From contig CAZLED010000017.1 in the NCBI GenBank assembly GCA_964558485.1, forward strand, positions 1-36,286: 36,286 nt of DNA, in the 5' to 3' direction. A model generated the notes under the pieces. That model had not been told where the DNA came from. It made no database searches and was given only the letters and a program-made list of their open reading frames with translations. Position numbers and translations under genes: made by a program. Positions 23,537 through 31,206 of this stretch are shown piece by piece; within the stretch, counting starts at the first letter, position 1, and each line of letters opens with the position of its first letter. This DNA comes from UMGS1696 sp964558485. Its GTDB lineage: Bacteria; Bacillota; Clostridia; Oscillospirales; CAG-272.

Positions 23537-23570
23537 GGCAGACGTGTATGGAAGGGTGGATCATACGACC

Positions 23571-24608
23571 ATGGAAACAGAAATACTATCCCTATTGGGC
23601 AGCGACAGAGAGCGCGCACTGCATAAGGCGGCTGCCTATATTCAACAAGGCGAACTGGTGGGAATCCCCACAGAGACCGTATATGGTCTGGCAGGCAGTG
23701 CGCTGTACGCCGAAGCAGCCACAAAAATATACGCCGCCAAGGGACGACCCTCCGACAATCCCCTGATCGTACACGTGGCAGAACCGGCAGAGGCGGAGCA
23801 GATCGCACACACGGTTCCACTGTATTATACACTTGCCGAACGATATATGCCGGGACCTCTGACCATCATTTTACCAAAGAAGCCGGTGATCCCCGATACT
23901 GTGTCCGGTGGCCTTTCGACGGTGGCGATCCGCTGTCCGTCCCATCCGGATGCCCGTGCCCTGATTCGTGTGTCCGGCCATCTCATCGCAGCCCCCAGCG
24001 CCAATAGCTCCGGCAAGCCGTCTCCCACCACAGCGGCTCACGTGTACGAGGATCTGTGTGGCAAGATCCCACTGATACTGGACGGCGGCCCCTGCTCCAT
24101 TGGCGTGGAGTCTACCGTCATCGCACTGGATCCGGACGGCGAAGGCTGTACGATCCTGCGTCCCGGTGCCGTCACAAGAGAAATGCTGGCAGAGGTGTGC
24201 CGCCATGTCGCTGTGTCGGAAGCGGTGACCGACCCTGGCAAAGCCGGTGACAAACCCCAGTCGCCCGGTATGAAGTACAAACACTATGCGCCAAGATGCC
24301 ACGTGATCCTGGTGGATGCGCCGGACAGCCAAAGCTTCGTGTCGTACGTGCAGTCGGTCGGTAAGGGCAAGTATGGCGTGATGGCAACGGATGAAGAAGC
24401 CAAGCAGTTCCCGCAGGCTACGGTGTTGTCCATGGGTGCAGCAGACGACGAAGCAGAGCACGCCCGGCGGTTGTTTGCCATTCTCCGGGAAGCAGACGAA
24501 AAAGCCTTGGAGACCCTGTACGCCCGGTTGCCTGGTGAAGACGGCATCGACCTTGCCACCTACAACCGGATCATTCGTGCCGCCGGCGGACAGGTCGTGC
24601 ATATATAG
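23571..24608 (+). CDS. tsaC: L-threonylcarbamoyladenylate synthase, Sua5 type
   Basis: 345 residues. Makes threonylcarbamoyl-AMP from Thr, bicarbonate and ATP for t6A37 modification of ANN-decoding tRNAs. The YrdC domain carries VGIPTETVYGLAGSA, AAKGRPSDNPLIVHV, AERYMPGPLTIIL, AAPSANSSGKPSPT and GVESTVI; the additional Sua5 domain follows the linker SPGMKYKHYAP (about 230-240). It is thus the long Sua5 form rather than short TsaC. The ATG at 23571 is chosen from domain spacing; AAGGGTGG is 11 bases upstream. A GTG at 23544 (nine residues longer, weak AGG upstream) is a real alternative. Confidence 0.92.
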   Translation: METEILSLLGSDRERALHKAAAYIQQGELVGIPTETVYGLAGSALYAEAATKIYAAKGRPSDNPLIVHVAEPAEAEQIAHTVPLYYTLAERYMPGPLTIILPKKPVIPDTVSGGLSTVAIRCPSHPDARALIRVSGHLIAAPSANSSGKPSPTTAAHVYEDLCGKIPLILDGGPCSIGVESTVIALDPDGEGCTILRPGAVTREMLAEVCRHVAVSEAVTDPGKAGDKPQSPGMKYKHYAPRCHVILVDAPDSQSFVSYVQSVGKGKYGVMATDEEAKQFPQATVLSMGAADDEAEHARRLFAILREADEKALETLYARLPGEDGIDLATYNRIIRAAGGQVVHI

Positions 24609-24685
24609 GCGAACGCCTAATGATGACCTACTAAAACAGACGAATGCCTAATAACAAACAGTGCAAATTAGACGAATGCATAACA
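24607..24685. repeat. TAGAC...CTA dyads, set 4 (before the topoisomerase gene)
   Basis: Copies at 24607 (AGGCGAACGCCTAATGA), 24638 (AGACGAATGCCTAATAA) and 24670 (AGACGAATGCATAACA), 31 and 32 bp apart, about three helical turns. The last lies just upstream of a possible -10 TATACT (24686-24691). Confidence 0.78.
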
Positions 24686-24691
24686 TATACT
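24663..24691 (+). promoter_or_regulatory. Possible promoter for the topoisomerase gene
   Basis: TATACT at 24686-24691 has only a poor -35 (GCAAAT at 24663-24668, 17-bp spacer). If used, the dyad at 24670 would occupy the spacer. Confidence 0.35.
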
Positions 24692-24730
24692 ATAGTAATA
24701 CCAATATCGTAAGAGCGTAAAGAGGAAATC

Positions 24731-26959
24731 ATGCCGAAGAAGAAAAACGACAAGCCGATGGAAAATCTGACCCCTGCGGTCATTGAAGATCAGCCGATCA
24801 CAGAGACCATCGAAAAAAACTATATGCCCTATGTGATGACCGTCATCGTGTCTCGGGCCATCCCGGAGATCGATGGTTTCAAGCCGTCTCACCGGAAGCT
24901 GCTGTACACCATGTACAAAATGGGGCTGATGAACGGCGCACGTACCAAAAGTGCCAACGTGGTGGGGCAGACCATGCGACTCAATCCCCACGGCGATATG
25001 GCCATCTATGAGACCATGGTGCGTCTGACCCGTGGCAACGAAGCCCTGCTGCATCCATTTGTGGATTCAAAGGGTTCTTTTGGTAAGCAATACAGCCGGG
25101 ACATGGCCTTTGCTGCACCTCGTTATACGGAAGTCAAGCTGGATCCTTTTTGCGCAGAGATATTCGCCGGCATCGATAAAAATGCCGTGGACATGGTTCC
25201 CAACTACGACAACACCATGGAGGAGCCATCGCTGCTGCCCACTACCTTTCCCAACGTGCTGGTCTCTCCCAACACCGGTATCGCCGTAGGGCTGCAGTCC
25301 AATATCTGTTCCTTCAACCTGGCCGAGATCTGCGACGGTACCATTGCACTTTTGAAGAACCCGGAGACCGGTGTGGACAAGCTGCTGGATCTCATCGTGG
25401 CACCGGATTTCGCTGGCGGCGCCAACCTGATCTACGACCGCAGCCAGATGAAAAAGATCTACGAGACCGGCACTGGTTCCTTCCGTCTGCGTGCCCGATA
25501 CGCCTTCGACAAGCAAAAGAGCTGCATCGAGATCCTGCAGATCCCCTATTCTACATCCATCGAAGTTATCCTGAAGCGGATCCTGGATCTGGTCAAGGAG
25601 GGCAAGGTCAAGGAGATCACCGATGTGCGGGATGAGATCGACCTGTCCGGCTTCAAGCTGACCCTGGACGTGCGCCGTGGGACCGACCCGGATGCGCTGA
25701 TGAACCGCCTGTTCAAGCTGACCACCTTGGAGGATGCCTTTGCCTGCAACTTCAATGTGCTGATCGATAAGACGCCAAAGCTTTTGGGGATCCGACAGAT
25801 CCTTTTGGAATGGATCCGGTTCCGGATGCGTTGTGTACGCCGGGAGCTGAGCTACGATCTGGCAAAAAAGAAGGACAAGCTGCACCTGCTTCGTGGGCTT
25901 GGCAAGATCCTTTTGGACATCGACAAAGCCATCCGGATCGTCCGGGAGACCGAAAAGGAATCCGACGTGGTGCCCCGTCTGATGGAAGGCTTTTCCATCG
26001 ATGAGATCCAGGCCGAATACATCGCCGAGATCAAGCTCCGCCACCTGAACCGAGAATACATCGTGGAGCGGATCAAAGAGATCGAGAGCCTGCAGCAAGA
26101 GATCGCCGATCTGGAAGCGCTGATCGGAGACGACCTGAAGGTCAAGGAATATATCATCGGACAGCTCAAGCAGATCAAAAAGAAGTACGGCAAGCCCCGG
26201 AAGACCCAGATCATTTTCGCCGACGACATTCCGGAGGTGCCCGACGAAGAGCCGGTGGAAAATTACGCCGTCCACGTGGTGCTGACCAGAGAAGGGTACT
26301 TTAAGAAGATCACCCAGCAGTCGCTCCGTGTGGCAGACGCCCATAAGCTGAAGGATGGAGACGAGATCGCCAACGCCGAGGACACCGACAACACCGCAGA
26401 GCTATTGTTCTTCACGGACAAAGCGCAGGTGTACAAGGCCAAGGTGGAGGATTTTGACACCACCAAAGCATCGGCTCTGGGAGAATATATCCCAGCCAAA
26501 TTGGGCATGGACGACGACGAGCATCCCATCATGATGAAGGCGCTGAAGACATACAACGCAGATCACAACATGATCTTCCTGTTCGCCAACGGGAAAGGCG
26601 TGAAGATCCCGGTGACGGCCTACGAGACCAAGAACAACCGGAAAAAGCTCACCGGTGCCTTCTCCGATGCGTCTCCCATCGTGGCTGCCATTTACGAGGA
26701 CGGCAAGCCCATGGATCTGCTGCTGGAAAACAGTGCGGCAAAGGGGATCCTCATTTCCTCTGAGCTGATCTCTGTAAAAGCCACACGCAGCTCCCAGGGT
26801 GTCATACTGTTCACCATGAAGGAGCCGGTGGAGATCACAGCCGTGCGGTATGGCGAGGAACTCTCTGAGATCGAGAACCGCCAGAAGCTGCGGAAGAACA
26901 AGCTGCCTGCAGTGGGGATCTCATTGTCCGTGCTGGGCGAGCAGCTGCCTATGGAATAA
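24731..26959 (+). CDS. parC: DNA topoisomerase (ATP-hydrolysing) subunit A, topoisomerase IV-like
   Basis: 742 residues. DNA-cleaving subunit of a type IIA topoisomerase; decatenates or relaxes DNA together with a B (ATPase) subunit that is not in this window. The catalytic Tyr132 lies in APRYTEVKL. NPHGDMAIYETMVRLT (85-100) is the quinolone-determining region; the residue equivalent to GyrA Ser83 is Met90, and to Asp87 is Glu94. A coiled-coil arm (about 350-480) precedes a short C-terminal beta-propeller region with no GyrA box (QRRGGRG), so topoisomerase IV-like is favoured over gyrase. AGAGGAA is 5 bases or so before the ATG. Preceded by three TAGAC...CTA dyads and followed by a terminator. 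Confidence 0.85.
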   Translation: MPKKKNDKPMENLTPAVIEDQPITETIEKNYMPYVMTVIVSRAIPEIDGFKPSHRKLLYTMYKMGLMNGARTKSANVVGQTMRLNPHGDMAIYETMVRLTRGNEALLHPFVDSKGSFGKQYSRDMAFAAPRYTEVKLDPFCAEIFAGIDKNAVDMVPNYDNTMEEPSLLPTTFPNVLVSPNTGIAVGLQSNICSFNLAEICDGTIALLKNPETGVDKLLDLIVAPDFAGGANLIYDRSQMKKIYETGTGSFRLRARYAFDKQKSCIEILQIPYSTSIEVILKRILDLVKEGKVKEITDVRDEIDLSGFKLTLDVRRGTDPDALMNRLFKLTTLEDAFACNFNVLIDKTPKLLGIRQILLEWIRFRMRCVRRELSYDLAKKKDKLHLLRGLGKILLDIDKAIRIVRETEKESDVVPRLMEGFSIDEIQAEYIAEIKLRHLNREYIVERIKEIESLQQEIADLEALIGDDLKVKEYIIGQLKQIKKKYGKPRKTQIIFADDIPEVPDEEPVENYAVHVVLTREGYFKKITQQSLRVADAHKLKDGDEIANAEDTDNTAELLFFTDKAQVYKAKVEDFDTTKASALGEYIPAKLGMDDDEHPIMMKALKTYNADHNMIFLFANGKGVKIPVTAYETKNNRKKLTGAFSDASPIVAAIYEDGKPMDLLLENSAAKGILISSELISVKATRSSQGVILFTMKEPVEITAVRYGEELSEIENRQKLRKNKLPAVGISLSVLGEQLPME

Positions 26960-26985
26960 ATTCGTCCCGGATAGGGCAAAAAAAC

Positions 26986-27037
26986 AGCGGTAAGTGTAAA
27001 TTCGGTGTGAACATATGCTTGCCGCTCTTGCTTTTTT
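26986..27037 (+). terminator. Terminator after the topoisomerase gene
   Basis: AGCGGTAAGTGTA (26986-26998) pairs with TATGCTTGCCGCT (27014-27026), 13 pairs including three G-U, followed by CTTGCTTTTTT. Its T-rich tail coincides with the -35 of the next promoter. Confidence 0.75.
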
Positions 27038-27056
27038 GTAGGATTTCCGGTATAAT
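27028..27056 (+). promoter_or_regulatory. Promoter for the secreted protein-spoIID-like genes
   Basis: TTGCTT (27028-27033), 17-bp spacer, TATAAT (27051-27056). The -35 sits inside the tail of the preceding terminator. A leader of about 95 nt follows. Confidence 0.72.
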
Positions 27057-27157
27057 AAAGGGTGTGAATGCGGAAGACCGGTGGTGTGCGGATCGGCTGT
27101 CACCGACAAAAACGTCTTCCATAGAAGCGTCTCTTATATTTGAAAGGTTTGATATTT

Positions 27158-27709
27158 ATGAAAAAACATACCGGATGCAAATGGCTCTGCGGTGTATTGG
27201 CACTGCTGTCGGCGCTGACCGTCACCGTGTTGGCCGCTTCCTATGACAGCTCGGAAGACCCGATCATTTCCCTGAGCTACCTGACGGAGGTGTTCCGTCC
27301 CAATTTGGTAAAAGAGTATGAAGTAAAGATCGCCGCATTGGAGGCCAAGATCGATGCCCTGTCCGGCGGCACGTACACACCTGCAGAGACCGAACCTGTG
27401 CCCGACACCTCCGCATCGGCCGTCAGCACCACCTATGAGGTGATCGAAATGAAGTATGGCGACTGCCTGTTTGCCGAAGGACCCATCGACATCCTGCTGC
27501 GTTCCGGTGCCGCTATCTGTATCGCACCCAATGCGACCCAAGGCATTTCCGACTATACGGAAGGCGTGGAGATCTACAACGGAGAGAACCTGACCATCAA
27601 CCATATGTGCCTGATCCCCAGAGGAGACGGACGTGGGATCATGGCAACGGCCCAGACCGTATATATCATGGTGAAAGGAGAATACAGCCTTGTCGAATCA
27701 GCAACCTGA
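27158..27709 (+). CDS. Secreted protein of unknown function, coupled to the SpoIID-like gene
   Basis: 183 residues, not recognised as a named family. Residues 1-27 are a signal peptide (LCGVLALLSALTVTVLA). Then a conserved-looking SSEDPIISLSYLTEVF, a short predicted coiled coil (EVKIAALEAKIDAL, about 54-67), a Thr/Pro/Glu linker, and a compact C-terminal region with IDILLRSGAAICIAPN and LTINHMCLIPRGDGRGI that looks beta-rich. The ATG at 27158 follows GAAAGG. The last 20 bases overlap the SpoIID-like gene, so the two products are probably made together and may act together at the cell surface. Confidence 0.72.
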   Translation: MKKHTGCKWLCGVLALLSALTVTVLAASYDSSEDPIISLSYLTEVFRPNLVKEYEVKIAALEAKIDALSGGTYTPAETEPVPDTSASAVSTTYEVIEMKYGDCLFAEGPIDILLRSGAAICIAPNATQGISDYTEGVEIYNGENLTINHMCLIPRGDGRGIMATAQTVYIMVKGEYSLVESAT

Positions 27710-29834
27710 AAAAGCACCTCGTAAAAAGCGGACGAGAGAAGAAAAAAAGAAATTGGCTATGCGGATCCTGGCCATGTTTTTGGCGATCCTGATGGTAGCC
27801 GGCGCTGCCTATTATGCCATTTATCTGATGACGCTGTCTGTGTCGTCTGCCTCTGTGTACGCCGCCGATGTGGTGCAGGGAACCGAAATACTGGATACAT
27901 CCTCGCTTATGGACAGCGGGGATGTTCCTGTTCGTGTGGGACTCATGATGGGAGAGAACGTGACGGTCAGCTTTGAAGTAACCTCTGCGGCAGGCTTCAC
28001 CATCGGCATTGCAGAGACCACCGGCAGCTGCGCCTACACACCCATCTGGGAGCTGAGCGAGACCAAGATCGCCGTAGCCAACGACGGCAATCTGTCCAAG
28101 CGGAACATGACCTATTCCATGGCGTCCAGTGCCTACGATGCGGTTATCGGCGGTTACCATGTGCAGATCGACTGCGACAAATATACAAAGGATGAATATA
28201 CCACGCTGCTTTCTGCCGTGAAACAGACCATGTCCGGCTATGGGCTGGCTGTGATCCCGGCATACGTGTATTCCGGCTATACCATCCGTGTAGGCGCCTT
28301 CACGACTCGTGACGAAGCCGAGCAGTGGGCAGACACGGTGGGCCAGCTGTACCCCAATGAGACCGTGTATGCCACCGGTGCCAGCGCCACCTCCGTGACC
28401 GTGCTGGATCCCCAGACCGATGCGATCTTATTCGAATACGACTGCGGCGGTGAGACCGAATTGGGTCTGCAGGCCAAGAAGGATGCAAACGGCAACTGCT
28501 GGCTCAAGACCCCGGCGGCCAATGTGTACAACGGGACCTTTGTGTTCAGCCGATACCAGAGCAGCACCAAGAGCGGTGTGGCCCTGACCAATATCCTGCC
28601 GCTGGAAGCCTATGTAGCCGGTGTGCTGCCCTACGAGATCTCCAACACCTGGCCTCTAGAGACGCTGAAGGCCTTTGCCATCGTGGTACGCTCCTATACC
28701 CTGACCAACGCCGAACGGCATACCGGCACCGACGTGGACGTGTGCAGCAACGCCCATTGCCAGGTGTACAAGGGAGCCGGCCGGATCAACCAGAACGTAA
28801 TGACCGCTGTCAAGGAGACGGCCGGACAGGTCATGACCTACAACGGCGAGATCGTGGATGCCTATTATGCGTCCAGTATGGGTGGCACGACCGTCAGCGC
28901 CAAAGATGCCTGGGGTGGTGACATTCCCTATCTGCAGGCCCAAAAGACCCCGTGGGAAGATTATATGAACCACGAAAACGCCTTCTGGATCGTGGAGATG
29001 ACCCCGGCTGAGCTGACCGAGCGACTGCGGAAGGCAGGACACAACATCCGTGGCACCGTCACCAATGTGGAAATCGCCGCCTATGCCGAAAATTCTACAT
29101 ACGTAAAAATATTAAAGGTCACCGACAGCAGCGGCAACGTGACCCAGATCACCGGCACCGACAATGTGCGGATGTCGCTGACGCCCAATATCAAGAGCGC
29201 CAACTTTGTGGTAGGCAAGGGAAAGGTGGAGTATACCGAGCAGGTGATCGAGATATCAAACGTTCCTGCGACCAACACCCCATCTACACCGACCGAGACC
29301 ACCGAACCAACGGAAACAGAAACAGCACCGGCGGAAACGTACGTCTCGACCTCGACGGCCAAAGCAGCTTATGATTACGACAAGGATTACGGCTACACGA
29401 CGCTGTACGGCTATCACGTGCTGACGGCTGTGGAAGAGTGTGTGTCCGACATCGATTTCTCCGTGACGCTTCTGTCCGCAGAAGGAGAACAAATCTATGA
29501 ACGGTCGGATATCTTTGTGCTGTCCAGCGAATGCGCCAGTGCCTTTACCGGGGAAGAAGTGGTGGTCAAAAAAGAGGAACCCAAGGTGGAAGAGGTACAC
29601 GTGACCGAAACGCTGGCCACCTCTACAGAGACCATTCTCCACAAGGTGGCATATGCTGAAAATACGAACAATTTTATCTTTGTAGGCAAAGGCTGGGGAC
29701 ATGGTGTCGGCATCAGCCAATACGGTGCCTACGACCTGGCCAACCTGGGGTATGCCTATCGGAAGATCCTGGAATCCTATTTCGACGGCATATCGCTGGT
29801 GGACTATCGCACGACCGAGGGCTATCGTCGCTGA
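27690..29834 (+). CDS. Large SpoIID/LytB-domain membrane protein with SPOR-like region
   Basis: 714 residues from a TTG start; AAAGGAG (27674-27680) is 9 bases upstream, and the next in-frame ATG (residue 24) would cut the basic N-tail. A membrane segment spans about 24-49. Residues 150-225 (GGYHVQIDCDKY, YTIRVGAFTTRDEAEQWA) look like a SPOR-type glycan-binding region. The SpoIID/LytB core starts near 295: NILPLEAYVAGVLPYEI, LKAFAIVVRSYTL, YYASSMGGTTVSAKDAWGG. A Thr/Glu/Pro linker and about 110 further residues interrupt it before the expected terminal motif GWGHGVGISQYGA (668-680). SpoIID strips stem-peptide-free glycan in sporulation; typical SpoIID is about half this size, so a different wall role is possible. 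Confidence 0.85.
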   Translation: MSNQQPEKAPRKKRTREEKKKLAMRILAMFLAILMVAGAAYYAIYLMTLSVSSASVYAADVVQGTEILDTSSLMDSGDVPVRVGLMMGENVTVSFEVTSAAGFTIGIAETTGSCAYTPIWELSETKIAVANDGNLSKRNMTYSMASSAYDAVIGGYHVQIDCDKYTKDEYTTLLSAVKQTMSGYGLAVIPAYVYSGYTIRVGAFTTRDEAEQWADTVGQLYPNETVYATGASATSVTVLDPQTDAILFEYDCGGETELGLQAKKDANGNCWLKTPAANVYNGTFVFSRYQSSTKSGVALTNILPLEAYVAGVLPYEISNTWPLETLKAFAIVVRSYTLTNAERHTGTDVDVCSNAHCQVYKGAGRINQNVMTAVKETAGQVMTYNGEIVDAYYASSMGGTTVSAKDAWGGDIPYLQAQKTPWEDYMNHENAFWIVEMTPAELTERLRKAGHNIRGTVTNVEIAAYAENSTYVKILKVTDSSGNVTQITGTDNVRMSLTPNIKSANFVVGKGKVEYTEQVIEISNVPATNTPSTPTETTEPTETETAPAETYVSTSTAKAAYDYDKDYGYTTLYGYHVLTAVEECVSDIDFSVTLLSAEGEQIYERSDIFVLSSECASAFTGEEVVVKKEEPKVEEVHVTETLATSTETILHKVAYAENTNNFIFVGKGWGHGVGISQYGAYDLANLGYAYRKILESYFDGISLVDYRTTEGYRR

Positions 29835-29873
29835 AAATGTGCGCAGCCCGTTTTCCCCTGACCAAAGGAGATT

Positions 29874-31115
29874 ATGACAAAAATGCAAAAAACAAGATCC
29901 AAGTATACTCCCACACTACACGCCTGTTACCTGGGCTATATCACCCAAGCCATCGTCGTAAACTTAGCACCGTTGTTCTTCGTGATCTTCCAGAACGACT
30001 TCGGCGTATCCTATATGGATCTGGCCAATCTGGTGCTGATCACGTTTGTGGTGCAGATCGCCACCGATGCCACCATGATCAAGCTGACCCCCATCTTAGG
30101 CTACCGGAAATGCGCCGTGCTGGCCCATGGTTTTTCCGTGGTCGGTCTGGTGCTGCTGGCCATCCTACCCAAGGTCATGGATCCGTTCACCGGTATCCTG
30201 ATCTCCGTAGTGCTGTATTCCATCGGCGGCGGCCTGACCGAAGTGGTCATCAGTCCCATCGTGGACGCACTGCCGGGAGACGCCAAAGCCTCTGCCATGA
30301 GCCTGCTCCATGCCTTCTATTCCTGGGGACAGGTGCTGGTGGTGATCGTGTCCACCGTGCTTCTTGCCATCATTGGCAACGACTATTGGCAGTGGATCCC
30401 CTTGGTGTGGGCGCTGATCCCATTTGTGAACCTGTTCAATTTCCTGCGTGTTCCCATCGTGGAAGTATCGGAGGAACAAAAAAGCGGCGGTATCGGGAAA
30501 TTCCTGCGTTCGCCGGTCTTCATTGTGGCACTGCTCATGATGATCTGCGGCGGTGCATCGGAGCAGGCTATGGCACAGTGGGCGTCCCTCTTTGCCGAAC
30601 GGGCACTGGGCGTATCCAAAGTCATGGGTGACCTGCTGGGTCCCTGCCTGTTTGCACTGTTCATGGGCATCGGCAGAACCGCATACGGTATCTTAGGGGA
30701 AGAACGGATCAACATCGAAAAGGCGCTGTTCTTCTGTGCGACCCTGACCGTGGGCTGCTACCTGGTGACCGTATTCGTGCCGATCCCGGTGTTCTCGCTG
30801 CTGGGCTGTGCGGTATGCGGTCTGGGCGTCAGCATGATGTGGCCGGGCGTGCTGTCTTACACGTCGAAGAAATACCACTATCAGGCAGGGCCTGTCATGT
30901 TCAGTATGCTGGCATTGGGCGGCGACATCGGCTGCTCCCTGGGTCCTTGGATCACCGGCGTGGTGTCCGATCTGTACACTGCTTCGGCTGCAGGCGCCAA
31001 CGTGGAAAGTCAGGCCATCCGCTATGGGATCCTGGCTGCCATCGTGTTCCCGGCGATCCTGGTGGTGCTGCTGTGCATTATGAAAAAGCTACGGGATTCG
31101 GAAAATCAGACTTAA
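29874..31115 (+). CDS. Major facilitator superfamily transporter (sugar-type)
   Basis: 413 residues with about 12 membrane segments in two halves split by a hydrophilic loop (EVSEEQKSGGIGKFL, near 200). GYITQAIVVNLAPLFF opens the first half; TEVVISPIVDALPGD and LHAFYSWGQVLVVI match FucP-like and related sugar MFS proteins; MMWPGVLSYTSKKYH lies in the second half. AAAGGAG is 4 bases before the ATG. It is followed by a GH110-type galactosidase gene 91 bases away, so import of a galactose-containing oligosaccharide is a reasonable inference; the substrate is otherwise unknown. The gap upstream (29835-29873) has no clear promoter. Confidence 0.85.
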   Translation: MTKMQKTRSKYTPTLHACYLGYITQAIVVNLAPLFFVIFQNDFGVSYMDLANLVLITFVVQIATDATMIKLTPILGYRKCAVLAHGFSVVGLVLLAILPKVMDPFTGILISVVLYSIGGGLTEVVISPIVDALPGDAKASAMSLLHAFYSWGQVLVVIVSTVLLAIIGNDYWQWIPLVWALIPFVNLFNFLRVPIVEVSEEQKSGGIGKFLRSPVFIVALLMMICGGASEQAMAQWASLFAERALGVSKVMGDLLGPCLFALFMGIGRTAYGILGEERINIEKALFFCATLTVGCYLVTVFVPIPVFSLLGCAVCGLGVSMMWPGVLSYTSKKYHYQAGPVMFSMLALGGDIGCSLGPWITGVVSDLYTASAAGANVESQAIRYGILAAIVFPAILVVLLCIMKKLRDSENQT

Positions 31116-31131
31116 CAAAAATCATACGAAG

Positions 31132-31170
31132 ACGCAGAACCGCAGATAGATCCGGCCGGCTCTGCGTTTT
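31132..31170 (+). terminator. Possible weak terminator after the MFS gene
   Basis: ACGCAGA (31132-31138) pairs with TCTGCGT (31161-31167), followed by TTTTCT. CGCAGA at 31141 can compete for the same arm. Partial read-through into the GH110 gene would be expected. Confidence 0.5.
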
Positions 31171-31206
31171 CTGGCATAAGCGTACAAAAAAGATAGGAGA
31201 AACAAC

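Noticed and set aside
23488..23543. prmC expected after prfA
   Set aside because: Both strands were checked around prfA; the next gene is tsaC and no PrmC NPPY motif is present in the window.
23544..23570. GTG start for tsaC at 23544
   Set aside because: Possible, but the extra nine residues are not needed by the YrdC domain and overlap the repeat region; kept as an alternative only.
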